Shown one piece after another: positions 34,264 to 42,998 of a DNA stretch of 44,317 nucleotides (position 1 is the first letter of the stretch; every line of letters begins with the position of its first letter). Position numbers and translations under genes: made by a program. The notes under the pieces are model-generated. The model was given only the letters and a program-made list of their open reading frames with translations, was not told the origin of the DNA and did not search any database. Source of the stretch: Alphaproteobacteria bacterium (GTDB taxonomy: Bacteria > Pseudomonadota > Alphaproteobacteria > Paracaedibacterales > VGCI01); contig VGEY01000011.1 of assembly GCA_016869075.1 (NCBI GenBank), positions 1 through 44,317 on the forward strand, in the 5' to 3' direction.

Positions 34264-35453
34264 AGGCATTAAAAGTAGATGTCGTCATTATTGGTGGAGG
34301 ACTCGTTGGGGGGACCCTAGGTATTGCTCTTGCACAGGAAGGGATTTCTGTTGCTGTTATTGATCGAGAATCTCCGGATGAGCTTTTGAAACCAGATTTG
34401 GATGGGCGAACCACAGCTGTAACCTATGGATCAAAGCTCTTTTTTGAGCATCTTAATGTTTGGGAAAAGTTTGAACATTCTGCAGAACCAATTTTGACTA
34501 TACGTGTATTTGAGCGCGATTCTCCTTGGGCAATTTATTATAATCATACAGATGTTGGTAATGTCCCAATGGGTTATATTGTTGAGAATAAGGTGTTACG
34601 TCAGGGGATCTTTCAACGTGCCTCAGAGTTAAAGGAACACCTTCATTGGATGGCGCCCCTAGAAGTTATAAAGAAAGAACGTAACCTTAATAAAAATCTC
34701 CTATATCTAGCCGATGAAAAAATTATAGAAGCTTCTTTGCTCATTGGTGCTGAGGGCCGTTTTTCTCCGTCGCGGACGGACGCAGGAATTAAGACCTATG
34801 GGTGGAAATATCAGCAAATGGCTCTTATCGCGCATGTCTGTCATGAAAAACCGCATGAAGGATCAGCTTGGGAAATCTTTCAACCTCAGGGCCCGTTTGC
34901 CATATTGCCATTGCGTAAATGTCCTTCAAAAGGGGAAAATCGCTCAGGCATCGTTTGGACGGGATCTGCTGAGGAAATAAAACGATTAGAACAGTTGGAT
35001 GATGCGGCAATAACTCACGAATTAGAGGAAATATTTCCCTATTTTGGAAAAATGAGCCTTTCGGGTAAACGGTGGACATATCCTTTATCTGCAATGATTG
35101 CAAAAACAATCATAGACCATCGTTTTGCTATTGTGGGAGACGCAGCACATACCATTCATCCTGTTGCAGGCCAAGGGGTAAATTTAGGCTGGCGTGATGT
35201 GGAAGTTCTTGCAGAGGTGCTTAAAGGCGCTAAGTCTTTAGGCCTTGATATAGGTACTCAAAGTGTTTTACAGGACTATCAGAGACGTCGGCGCCTTGAT
35301 ACGGCATCCGTTCTTGCACTTTGCGATGGTATGGTTCGTTTGTTCTCCAATGAGTCTAAAATTCTCTCCTTTTTGCGTAATACTGGTCTTGGCATTGTTA
35401 ATCAACTTCCCCCCTTGAAAAGGCAACTGATGCGCCGTGCTATGGGTATTTAA
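34257..35453 (+). CDS. UbiH/UbiF/COQ6-family FAD-dependent ubiquinone hydroxylase
   Basis: Flavin monooxygenase that hydroxylates the ring of ubiquinone intermediates at the inner membrane face. The FAD-binding motif VVIIGGGLVGGTLGIALAQEG (residues about 7-27), the family segment DGRTTAVTYGS and the second FAD motif FAIVGDAAHTIHPVAGQGVNLG (about 289-310) are intact. The 398-residue length is typical. Alphaproteobacterial members (UbiL, UbiM, UbiH) differ in ring position and cannot be told apart by eye. It starts inside the TetR-like gene and is the third gene of a coupled run. Confidence 0.9.
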   Translation: MVKALKVDVVIIGGGLVGGTLGIALAQEGISVAVIDRESPDELLKPDLDGRTTAVTYGSKLFFEHLNVWEKFEHSAEPILTIRVFERDSPWAIYYNHTDVGNVPMGYIVENKVLRQGIFQRASELKEHLHWMAPLEVIKKERNLNKNLLYLADEKIIEASLLIGAEGRFSPSRTDAGIKTYGWKYQQMALIAHVCHEKPHEGSAWEIFQPQGPFAILPLRKCPSKGENRSGIVWTGSAEEIKRLEQLDDAAITHELEEIFPYFGKMSLSGKRWTYPLSAMIAKTIIDHRFAIVGDAAHTIHPVAGQGVNLGWRDVEVLAEVLKGAKSLGLDIGTQSVLQDYQRRRRLDTASVLALCDGMVRLFSNESKILSFLRNTGLGIVNQLPPLKRQLMRRAMGI

Positions 35454-35510
35454 TAATCATAAGTCCTTTGTACCTTGCTCTCTTCAAAGAGACTTTCTAT
35501 AGTTTCACTT

Positions 35511-36725
35511 ATGAAGCTTCAACTCGATAAATTTCCTCTTATGGGGGATGAAATTACCCAGCATCTCTTTCAAGTTTTTGAAAGTCATACTATTCTTGCG
35601 CGGTTCGTTGGAGGATGTGTGCGTGATGCTGTCTTGGGTGTGGGGGCTCATGATATTGATATAGCGGTGCCCCTAGATCCTGATAAAGTAAGCGCTCTTT
35701 TATCGCAGGCTCAGATCAAAGTTATTCCTACAGGATATGAGTTTGGAACAGTCACGGCTGTATTTCAAGAACGTGCTTTTCAAATTACATCTCTGAGGCA
35801 CGATTGGAAAACAGATGGCCGACGTGCCCAGGTTATTTACGGTAAGTCTTGGGAAGAAGATGCAATACGGAGGGATTTTACGATTAATGCTCTCTATGCA
35901 GATAGAGATGGGAGTATTCATGATTTTTGTGGAGGCCTTGAGGATCTTAAATTGGGAATTGTCCGATTTGTGGGTGACCCCTATCAACGTATCCAAGAAG
36001 ATTACTTGCGAATTTTACGCTATTTTCGTTTTTTGGCTTGGTATGGTTCTGGTCCTGTGAATTCAGAAGCAGTCCAGGCATGTAAGGCTTTGGGTCAGGG
36101 GCTTAAAGGGTTATCCCGTGAACGGATCGGTCATGAGTTTTTGAAATTGCTTGCAGCTCCAAATCCTTTACCAAGCCTTCTATTGATGGTTGAAACGGGT
36201 GTAGCATCTTTTATTATGCCGCAACCTTTAAATATCCAAGCGCTTGAAAATCTTCTCAAATTGGAGGAAAAACCTACAGTTCTTTGTAAACTTGCTGCCC
36301 TATCTTTGCCATCAATTGAAGTTAAAGAGCTTGGTAAAAATTTGCGTTTATCCCGTGAACAAAGCCTCTATCTCCATGAGTGCCAGGATCGCTTAAGTAA
36401 CTATCCAAGTGATGAAAGAACACTCAATCGAAATTTATATAAAGATGGTCTTACCTTGTTTATAGATTTGACTCTCTTAAGCCTGGCTCTCAATCCTATA
36501 TCCTCTATGTACGAAAGTGTGAAGACATCTAAAAAAGCTACTGAAGAGTGGAACTTTCCATCCTTTCCATTACAAGGAAAAGATCTCATAGAGGAAGGAC
36601 TAAAACCCGGCCCCCCCGTTGGAGAGCTCCTAAAACAGTGCGAAGAATGGTGGATTGATCAAGGATTCCAGCCAGACAGAGAAGCATGCCTTCACTGGAT
36701 AAAAAAGAAAATTGCTGATGTTTGA
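35511..36725 (+). CDS. CCA tRNA nucleotidyltransferase / poly(A) polymerase family
   Basis: Adds or repairs the CCA end of tRNAs. The class II nucleotidyltransferase head shows RFVGGCVRDAVLG and the metal-binding DID in GAHDIDIAVPL (about residues 30-55). The conserved RRDFTINALYAD and the RNA/nucleotide-binding motifs EDYLRILRYFRFLAWYG and RIGHEFLKLL follow. The enzyme shape is the alphaproteobacterial CCA form. The start is uncertain: the ATG at 35511 gives MKLQLDKFPL and suits the family, while an in-frame TTG at 35475 would add 12 residues; neither has a strong ribosome-binding site. It lies 57 bases after the ubiH-like gene. Confidence 0.88.
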   Translation: MKLQLDKFPLMGDEITQHLFQVFESHTILARFVGGCVRDAVLGVGAHDIDIAVPLDPDKVSALLSQAQIKVIPTGYEFGTVTAVFQERAFQITSLRHDWKTDGRRAQVIYGKSWEEDAIRRDFTINALYADRDGSIHDFCGGLEDLKLGIVRFVGDPYQRIQEDYLRILRYFRFLAWYGSGPVNSEAVQACKALGQGLKGLSRERIGHEFLKLLAAPNPLPSLLLMVETGVASFIMPQPLNIQALENLLKLEEKPTVLCKLAALSLPSIEVKELGKNLRLSREQSLYLHECQDRLSNYPSDERTLNRNLYKDGLTLFIDLTLLSLALNPISSMYESVKTSKKATEEWNFPSFPLQGKDLIEEGLKPGPPVGELLKQCEEWWIDQGFQPDREACLHWIKKKIADV

Positions 36726-36772
36726 TAATTTATTGAGAGCGTCCGTTCGGTAACCACGGGAGGAAGCTTAAG

Positions 36773-37387
36773 TTATAAATGTTGCCATTGGGACTTTAAA
36801 TAAGAATAACCGGTAATTAAGGTCAACAAAGCAGCAAGCCACAAAAGAACTTCTCCCACATTACAGACAAAATCCCCCAGGGGCGTCGTATTTCCTATTA
36901 AAAGAAGGGAAATGGCCATCATTTGTGCCATGGTTTTCCATTTCGCCAATGCCGTAACAGGCATCGGGATTTGGTTATTACTTAAATACTCACGTAGACC
37001 CGAGACAAGAATTTCTCGACATAAAATCACAATTGCTGGGAAGAAAGAGAGAGGTTGGATACGACCAAATCCGACCAACATTAACAGGGTTGACGCAACC
37101 AGGAGTTTGTCTGCGACTGGATCCAGAAATTGTCCAAACTTCGATGTTTGAGACCAAAGTCTAGCCACATAACCATCAAGGAAATCTGTCAGGCATCCAC
37201 AGATGAAAGCCAATGTTGCAATCCATCGTCCAAGGGAGTTCTCTGTGTAAAAGGCCGCAACAATAATAGGAATGAGAGCGATACGACTCAAGGTTAATAA
37301 GTTCGGAACGCTCGGCAGTGAGTTAGGATCTTCAAATGTTTTGGAAGATCCAGATGTATGTATTTTTTTTAGTGATCTTTGGGTCAT
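36773..37387 (-). CDS. pgsA: CDP-diacylglycerol--glycerol-3-phosphate 3-phosphatidyltransferase
   Basis: Inner-membrane enzyme that makes phosphatidylglycerol phosphate, the committed step to phosphatidylglycerol and cardiolipin. The CDP-alcohol phosphotransferase motif is complete: DGYVARLWSQTSKFGQFLDPVAD (about residues 70-93). The characteristic opening PNLLTLSRIALIPIIV follows a 26-residue hydrophilic N-terminus, a little longer than usual. Five to six membrane helices are evident. It lies 24 bases downstream of uvrC on the same strand, a neighbourhood found in many proteobacteria. Confidence 0.94.
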   Translation of the reverse strand: MTQRSLKKIHTSGSSKTFEDPNSLPSVPNLLTLSRIALIPIIVAAFYTENSLGRWIATLAFICGCLTDFLDGYVARLWSQTSKFGQFLDPVADKLLVASTLLMLVGFGRIQPLSFFPAIVILCREILVSGLREYLSNNQIPMPVTALAKWKTMAQMMAISLLLIGNTTPLGDFVCNVGEVLLWLAALLTLITGYSYLKSQWQHL

Positions 37388-37411
37388 ATTATTCTCGATA
37401 TAATTTCTTTA

Positions 37412-39271
37412 TTATCTTTCATGAAAGTACGCATAGATTTTTTTTGCAACAGATTTATTTATTCCAGTTACTAATTGTAGATCTTGAAGACTTGCGGTTG
37501 CAACTCCACGGGCTGAGCCGAAGTGATGTAGAAGAGCTTTTTTTCGGGTAGGTCCGATGCCAGGAATTTCATCAAGTTGGGACCGTATGAGAACCCTGCT
37601 TCTTTTTGCTCGGTGGGTTCCAATAGCAAAGCGATGAGCCTCATCCCTTAATCGTTGAAGAAAATGCATCAAGGGGTCATTTTCAGGCAGTGTAAATGTG
37701 TCGCGCCCCTCTTGGAAAAATTTTTCTCGGCCTGCATTACGGTCTCGTCCTTTAGCAATACCTACGACGGTTATTCCCTCAACATCAAGTTCTTGAATAA
37801 CTTTTATGGCAATATTAAGTTGACCCGCCCCTCCGTCAATCAAAATCAAATCAGGCAATGCCCAATCCTTTTTATCCGCCCGAGCAAAGCGGCGGTGGAG
37901 TACTTCGCGCATCATTGCATAGTCATCCCCCCCATGAAGAAGGGATTCTGCTCGAATGGAAAATTTACGATATGATTTTTTTTCAAACCCTTGGGGTGTT
38001 GCGACCACCATAACGCCATAAGGATGTTTGCCCTGTAAGTGACTGTTGTCATAAATTTCAATACGCTCAGGACGTTTTTTCATTAGAAAGGTTTTGGCAG
38101 CTTGATCGAGAAGGATTTCAAATGTAGCAATTTCAGAGAATTTACGACTTAATGCACCACGAGCATTGGTAAGCGCATGATCTATGAGTTCGTGTTTTGC
38201 TCCATTTTTGGGAATTTCCCAGGATGTACGACCACCAAATTGCGTTTGAAGGGCCTCACGAATAAGAGAAAGTTGTGTTGGTTTATGGCTTAGTAATACT
38301 GTAGGTGCAGGAGCACGATCTTGATAAAACTGTGTTACAAAGGCCTCCATTTGATCTTCAAGAGAGGCATCATTTGTATGTGTTAGAAAAAAAGAGGAGG
38401 TTCCTAAATTGCGACCTTGTCTGAAGAAAAAGATTTGTACACATGTTTGTCCTCCTTCACTGGCGATCGCAATAACATCAGCGTCTCTGATTTTGTTTAC
38501 ATTTATGCGTTGGTGGGCTTGAATGCGTGTTAAAAGGCGTAAGCGGTCTCGATATTGTGCAGCGTCTTCATAAGCAAGTTCTCTGCTTGCTTCGTTCATT
38601 TTAGAGGCTAAATATTCCTGGATAGATGTGCTTTTCCCATTTAAAAAATCTGTTGCTTGCTTGACAAGGCTTGCATAATCTTTTTTAGAAATTTTATGCG
38701 TACAAGGAGCACTGCACCTTTTGATGTGATACTGAAGACATGGGCGCGTCCTCTTTTCAAAAAAACTATCACTGCAGTTACGTATAAGGAATACTTTTTG
38801 AAGTAAAATCATTGTTTCTTCAACAGCTGCAACTGAAGCAAATGGGCCAAAGTAATTTCCCTTCACAGTGTGTGGGCCGCGATATTTTTCTAAGCGTGGA
38901 TAGGGGTGGTCTTGCGTGATGAGGATATAGGGAAAGGATTTATCATCCTTTAATAAAATATTGTAATGTGGTTGAAGCTTTTTAATTAAATTACTTTCTA
39001 GGAGGAGTGCTTCAATTTCAGTATGTGTTGTTACAATCTCTAAGGAAACTGTTTCTGCAACCATACGCTGAAGACGATGAGGGAGCTTTGGTGCAAAGGT
39101 ATACGAAATGACGCGTTTCTTAAGGTCTTTTGCTTTGCCTACATAGACAACCTTGCCTTGATTATTAACCATACGATAAACGCCAGGAGCACTCGGTAAA
39201 GTTTTCACAACTTGACGAATAACTTCTATTCCATTTGCGAGTGAAGAAGGAAAATGTGAATGTTCTGTCAT
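37412..39271 (-). CDS. uvrC: Excinuclease ABC subunit C
   Basis: Nuclease subunit of nucleotide-excision repair, which cuts on both sides of the lesion. The GIY-YIG domain (LPSAPGVYRMVNNQGKVVYVGKAKDLKKRV, about residues 25-54), the Cys-containing segment KRCSAPCT, the UvrB-interacting UVR helix (ELAYEDAAQYRDRL), the RNase H-like nuclease core (LILIDGGAGQLNIA) and the C-terminal tandem helix-hairpin-helix (DEIPGIGPTRKKALLHHFG) are all present. I prefer the ATG at 39271, which has GAGG 8 bases upstream, to an in-frame GTG at 39289. It is flanked by the ELM1-like gene upstream and pgsA downstream on the same strand. Confidence 0.96.
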   Translation of the reverse strand: MTEHSHFPSSLANGIEVIRQVVKTLPSAPGVYRMVNNQGKVVYVGKAKDLKKRVISYTFAPKLPHRLQRMVAETVSLEIVTTHTEIEALLLESNLIKKLQPHYNILLKDDKSFPYILITQDHPYPRLEKYRGPHTVKGNYFGPFASVAAVEETMILLQKVFLIRNCSDSFFEKRTRPCLQYHIKRCSAPCTHKISKKDYASLVKQATDFLNGKSTSIQEYLASKMNEASRELAYEDAAQYRDRLRLLTRIQAHQRINVNKIRDADVIAIASEGGQTCVQIFFFRQGRNLGTSSFFLTHTNDASLEDQMEAFVTQFYQDRAPAPTVLLSHKPTQLSLIREALQTQFGGRTSWEIPKNGAKHELIDHALTNARGALSRKFSEIATFEILLDQAAKTFLMKKRPERIEIYDNSHLQGKHPYGVMVVATPQGFEKKSYRKFSIRAESLLHGGDDYAMMREVLHRRFARADKKDWALPDLILIDGGAGQLNIAIKVIQELDVEGITVVGIAKGRDRNAGREKFFQEGRDTFTLPENDPLMHFLQRLRDEAHRFAIGTHRAKRSRVLIRSQLDEIPGIGPTRKKALLHHFGSARGVATASLQDLQLVTGINKSVAKKIYAYFHER

Positions 39272-39304
39272 GCTCAAAAACCTCACCACAAAAAAGGCAA
39301 TTTC

Positions 39305-40249
39305 TTACCGTTGTTTTTGATTCATTATTTCTTTAACAAAAGAAACGACCCGACCCATTTCATCTAGTTTTTTAGGAGACCATTTAGGAAAAGGCCATTG
39401 GAAAGGTTTTGCAAATCCTTGGTTGTACAGATCATGGTGAAAGTCGCGAAACTTGGAAGGGGAATGATTAATCTCCCAAATATAAACAGGCTTTCCGGTG
39501 AAGCAGGCCTCAGAGGCCATAGAAACAGAGTCTTGAGAGACAATAATTTGATCAGCTAATCCAAGGTAGGCTGGGTAAGGGTTATCTCCTGTACCATCCC
39601 ACATCTCGTATGATGCTCCCTCCAGAAACTGTTTAAGAACCTTAATGAGAGCAGGGCTGGTTCTACGGGAAGGAGTAATAAAGAAATGTCCACCAATTTT
39701 AAGAAGGGCATCAGCTAATGCTTTCATATCGGATTCTTGATAATGATAGCGGCGATTATCACCGCCCAATAAAACGGTAGTAATGGGTGACTGGTATTGG
39801 GAAGGGTAAATCTCAGCAGATTCCTTAATATGAGCATCTGTTAAACGATGAAGGGCCCCCAAAACCGATATAACATTTTTTCCTTTTAAACGGTCGTGAT
39901 GAGGGACAATAACGCAATCAAAATGCTTGGGATTGACATAAGGATTTTGCAAAATAATGGTGAAACACTTTTTATGACGTCGTTGAATTTCCATAGCAGG
40001 AGCAATTGAGACGCGTCCTGCCGCAATGAGTAAATCCGGCCAGGGAGGCGTGAGAGGGTCATGCCCTGGTATTTGTGAATGCAAACTTCTTAACCAAAGT
40101 TGAGGAGGCAGGATTTTCCAAGGTAAACGAGGCCTCATGGTTTTAAATTGGGGGTTCACACCAAGAGCTTGGGCGATTCCCAAGCATTGACTGTAGGTAC
40201 CAATTTTTCCATGATCTGCTAAAATCCAAGCATTTTGTGTGCTTATCAT
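39305..40249 (-). CDS. ELM1-like (DUF1022) protein
   Basis: About 314 residues, resembling the bacterial relatives of plant mitochondrial fission protein ELM1. The N-terminus reads WILADHGKIGTYSQCLGIAQALG, followed by PPWPDLLIAAGRVSIAPAMEI, FTIILQNPYVNPKHFDCVIVPHHD and VLLGGDNRRYHY, with a late segment YLGLADQIIVSQDSVSMASEAC. The family has a GT-B glycosyltransferase-like architecture, and in bacteria the function is not settled. I prefer the ATG at 40249 over an upstream in-frame start at 40312, because the family begins near this point. It is the first gene of the apparent ELM1-uvrC-pgsA unit. Confidence 0.8.
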   Translation of the reverse strand: MISTQNAWILADHGKIGTYSQCLGIAQALGVNPQFKTMRPRLPWKILPPQLWLRSLHSQIPGHDPLTPPWPDLLIAAGRVSIAPAMEIQRRHKKCFTIILQNPYVNPKHFDCVIVPHHDRLKGKNVISVLGALHRLTDAHIKESAEIYPSQYQSPITTVLLGGDNRRYHYQESDMKALADALLKIGGHFFITPSRRTSPALIKVLKQFLEGASYEMWDGTGDNPYPAYLGLADQIIVSQDSVSMASEACFTGKPVYIWEINHSPSKFRDFHHDLYNQGFAKPFQWPFPKWSPKKLDEMGRVVSFVKEIMNQKQR

Positions 40250-40438
40250 CTTTACCCTTTTACTGCTTTGCCGTTTTCCTAAAAGTCCAAGCCTGAAGTC
40301 ATTTAACACCACTTAACTTATGCGTTACAGGAAAAAATTGTTCAAGAACTAAGTTAGAAAATATCTTTAAAAATAAAGGGATTTTCAAAGTTATTTCAAA
40401 GGAGATTGGTAAAAGGTCATACCTTGTTAAGTTGGATC

Positions 40439-40467
40439 TTATCAAAATGAAACCATTCCTTTATAAT
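40439..40467 (+). promoter_or_regulatory. Promoter of the first HAD-like paralogue
   Basis: TTATCA (40439-40444) and TATAAT (40462-40467) are 17 bases apart, 44 bases before the start codon. The block CCATTCCTTTATAAT matches the region before the second paralogue (CCATTCCCTTATAAT, 41621-41635) at all but one base. Confidence 0.6.
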
Positions 40468-40511
40468 ATTCTTATTGTTTATCAATCAAAAAAACAGAGT
40501 AGGATCCTGCG

Positions 40512-41549
40512 ATGAATCTACAGTTTTTAAGAAAAATAGTTGAGAACAATTCCCTCATTTTAGCATTCATCTTCTTCTCAGCCCCCTTAGAAGCTACTGA
40601 ACGAAAGTTAAAGCCAGAAATTATTGAATATGAAGTCAGCGGAGCAGGGCACCTCGCAGAAAGAATTGATGAAGAATGCAAACCATTCGCGCCAGAGCAC
40701 GTGTACATGATTTTTGACTTTCATGGCGTATTAAGTCGTTTTTCGGAGCCTTGTCGATTCTCAAAATTGCCCCGAGGGTCGATGCCAGATTATGTGAGCT
40801 ATCGATCACGTTGTGGAAATAATGTAGCAATTGCGTCAGGTTCGGAAGAGATTTTTGATGAATTAAGATCCTTTAATTTGGCAGATGTTTTAGAGTTAGG
40901 GGGTACAGTAGAGAAGGGCGAGTATGAGGTAGGACAAAATAAGTGCGCCTATTACAAGTGTGGAAAGGTGGCATCCTTTAGGTACCTCACTCCCACATTC
41001 AAGGGGTTTTCTCAACTTTATGCTCAAAAAGCCTATAGCCCACTGGCCGTATATGGCAATAAGTTCATCATTTCTTTGTTGATTTATATAGAAGATAATC
41101 CTGATCATGTTATGGCTTTTAAGGACGACGTTATTCAAGCTCCTTATTATCAATATGAAGGATTGCAAAAAATAATAATATTTAGGCTCCCAAAAATTAA
41201 TGGTGAAGTTCTGCCCCAAGATCACATAAGTGAGCGATTTTTACCGCTCGATCACCGGACACAATTGCCCAGTTCAGATGAACATTCAGAATTTATAAAA
41301 CAGGCAAAGGCTGAAAGAGAGAAGCCTGTTGTGTTAATGAGTTTGCCAGATGATCTCTTAGAGCGTTTTAAAAGACCTTTAGTGCCACCTTCTCCACCCC
41401 CCTTAAGAATTCAAGCTGGAGCCCCCCTTCCTTCTGCACCAGAGATGGGCTCATCTCCTGCTGTAGTTACGGGATTGCTTGAAACATATACAAAGGGACA
41501 GGAGGAAAGCTTATTTTCCTATGATGTAGAGAGAAGAGGAACACAATAG
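40512..41549 (+). CDS. Secreted HAD-like protein, paralogue 1
   Basis: 345 residues: signal peptide (about 1-28), HAD-like domain (about 60-215) and a Pro/Ser-rich tail. HAD motif I is YMIFDFHGVLS, with Asp69 kept but the second Asp replaced by His71. A Ser-containing strand VAIASGS could be motif II, Lys173 in AQKAYSPLAVYG motif III, and IYIEDNPDHV (194-200) motif IV with its acidic pair. The layout recalls the DUF2608-like exported HAD proteins of intracellular bacteria; the assignment is by eye. Replacing the general acid Asp may weaken or alter phosphatase activity. It shares long identical stretches with the next gene (YYKxGKVASF, QKAYSPLAVYG). Confidence 0.75.
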   Translation: MNLQFLRKIVENNSLILAFIFFSAPLEATERKLKPEIIEYEVSGAGHLAERIDEECKPFAPEHVYMIFDFHGVLSRFSEPCRFSKLPRGSMPDYVSYRSRCGNNVAIASGSEEIFDELRSFNLADVLELGGTVEKGEYEVGQNKCAYYKCGKVASFRYLTPTFKGFSQLYAQKAYSPLAVYGNKFIISLLIYIEDNPDHVMAFKDDVIQAPYYQYEGLQKIIIFRLPKINGEVLPQDHISERFLPLDHRTQLPSSDEHSEFIKQAKAEREKPVVLMSLPDDLLERFKRPLVPPSPPPLRIQAGAPLPSAPEMGSSPAVVTGLLETYTKGQEESLFSYDVERRGTQ

Positions 41550-41576
41550 AAACTTCTCAGTGAAGGGGATGCTCTA

Positions 41577-41594
41577 GAGGTGTATATACACCTC
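41577..41594. promoter_or_regulatory. 18-bp perfect palindrome between the HAD-like paralogues
   Basis: GAGGTGTATATACACCTC is a perfect inverted repeat 27 bases after the stop of paralogue 1 and about 35 bases before the promoter of paralogue 2. It could be an operator or a weak terminator hairpin; no T tract follows. Confidence 0.45.
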
Positions 41595-41605
41595 CTAAGT
41601 TCTCC

Positions 41606-41635
41606 CTTACATCAGGCAGGCCATTCCCTTATAAT
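41606..41635 (+). promoter_or_regulatory. Promoter of the second HAD-like paralogue
   Basis: CTTACA (41606-41611) and TATAAT (41630-41635) are 18 bases apart. The -10 lies in the block CCATTCCCTTATAAT shared with paralogue 1. A 14-bp palindrome TGTCATGAATGACA follows about 6 bases after the -10 and overlaps the expected start of transcription, so it could be an operator. Confidence 0.55.
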
Positions 41636-41669
41636 GGCATTGTCATGAATGACATAACTCATCAAAAAA

Positions 41670-42875
41670 ATGGTCAGAAAAATGATAATTAAGTGCGGAA
41701 ATATAAGAAGAATCTATATGCCAGCTATGCTTGCTTTAATGGCTGCCTTCTTATTTCACCCTCTTATTGCGACTGAAGAAATGCCAAAACTTGAAATTAT
41801 TAAATTGAATGTTAAAGGGGTTGGGGAAGCGGCAGGAAAAATTGAGGAGTTGTCTCGACCTTATGAGAGTCGGGCTGTAGGTATGATTTTTGATCAACAT
41901 GGTGTGCTAAGTCGTTATTCTGAACCAACCGAGGGACCAGATTTACCGCGCGGCGATATGCCAGATTATGTACGCTATCGCATAGAGTGTGACAACGCCG
42001 TAACGATTGCGTGTGCTTGGAATGACGCAGATATGATTTTTAGGCAGTTGAGGCATTTTGAGTTGTCTGAGGCATTGGGATTAACTGGTCATGTGGAGAG
42101 AGGAAAACTCCAAATTGGGGCGTATGAGTGTGAATATTATAAATCAGGTAAAGTTGCGTCCTTCAAACGCCTCAGACCCCAAAAAGAACCTCCCTTATTT
42201 TATTTTCAAAAGGCTTATAGTCCTCTTGCAGTGTACGGTTTAGAGTGCTCATTTGAAATCTTATTTTTAATTGAAGATTCTGAATCTAATATTAACTTAT
42301 TTCAAAAGGATATTCTTCAAGCGCCATACTATTCAAAACTTAAAAAACTCGTCCTCATTAAACTTCCCCAAATTAAGGGTGAAGATTTACCCCAAGATCG
42401 AATTGCTCCCGCCTTTTTGCCGGCCAAATTCCGCACACGTCCTTATTCTCGTGAAGAAAATACTTCCCCTAATCCCTTACTGCAGAGTGGTTTTGTCTTA
42501 AGAACAGCTTCTCAAGAAAGCTTAGACGCATTAGAAGAAGCGGCCCTTCTTAAAAAGAAAGGTGTGAGAGAGACGAACCCCCTTCGTCATAGTGGTCGTC
42601 ATTCTTTTAAAGATCAGGAAGATGATGCGGATGAAGGAATTTCTTCGGCCGGTTCATATTTTTCCTTCTCAGAACCAAGTGAGGAGGGAACGTTTCCAGT
42701 GTCCTCAAGGAGAGCACCGCCCCCTTTAACTCCCCATAATGAGGGAGGAAGTCTAAATCTTTCTTATGGTTCTGAGCATTCCATATTCCTTAAAAAAAGT
42801 AGTGAGAGTTGTAGAGAAGAGGCAGGGTCCTCCGAAGTCACATCAAAAGACAATAGATTAGCCAAATCTCATTAA
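41670..42875 (+). CDS. Secreted HAD-like protein, paralogue 2
   Basis: 401 residues, a tandem paralogue of the preceding gene. A longer basic N-terminus leads into a signal sequence (MPAMLALMAAFLFHPLIA, about 17-34). The start could be the ATG at 41670, 41682 or 41718; none has a strong ribosome-binding site. HAD motif I is GMIFDQHGVLS (Asp75, His77), and motif IV is LFLIEDSESNINLF, with the shared PRGDMPDYVRYR, YYKSGKVASF and QKAYSPLAVYG in between. The motif II region differs (TIACAWNDAD). The C-terminal 130 residues are Ser/Glu/Pro-rich and probably disordered, longer than in paralogue 1. Export plus rapid tail divergence suggests a host-facing role; the function is unknown. Confidence 0.75.
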   Translation: MVRKMIIKCGNIRRIYMPAMLALMAAFLFHPLIATEEMPKLEIIKLNVKGVGEAAGKIEELSRPYESRAVGMIFDQHGVLSRYSEPTEGPDLPRGDMPDYVRYRIECDNAVTIACAWNDADMIFRQLRHFELSEALGLTGHVERGKLQIGAYECEYYKSGKVASFKRLRPQKEPPLFYFQKAYSPLAVYGLECSFEILFLIEDSESNINLFQKDILQAPYYSKLKKLVLIKLPQIKGEDLPQDRIAPAFLPAKFRTRPYSREENTSPNPLLQSGFVLRTASQESLDALEEAALLKKKGVRETNPLRHSGRHSFKDQEDDADEGISSAGSYFSFSEPSEEGTFPVSSRRAPPPLTPHNEGGSLNLSYGSEHSIFLKKSSESCREEAGSSEVTSKDNRLAKSH

Positions 42876-42890
42876 ATTATTTCCCATCTT

Positions 42891-42983
42891 CACTGCGAAC
42901 GCAGTGAAGCAGTCCATGTACTATTAATATATGGATTGCCGCGGCCTTTGGCCTCGCTATGACAAAGAGAGAGGGGCCTCGCA
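42891..42983. repeat. REP-like palindromic repeat, copy 1
   Basis: A CACTGCG/CGCAGTG hairpin, then CAGTCCATGTA, a short centre and TATATGGATTGC as its inverted partner, followed by GCGGCCTTTGGCCTCGC and ATGACAAAGAGAGAGGGGCCTCGCAA. The last 50 bases match copy 2. It resembles the dispersed intergenic palindromes common in alphaproteobacteria (ATGGATTGC ... CGCAATGAC type). Confidence 0.65.
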
Positions 42984-42998
42984 AGGACGACCGGCACA

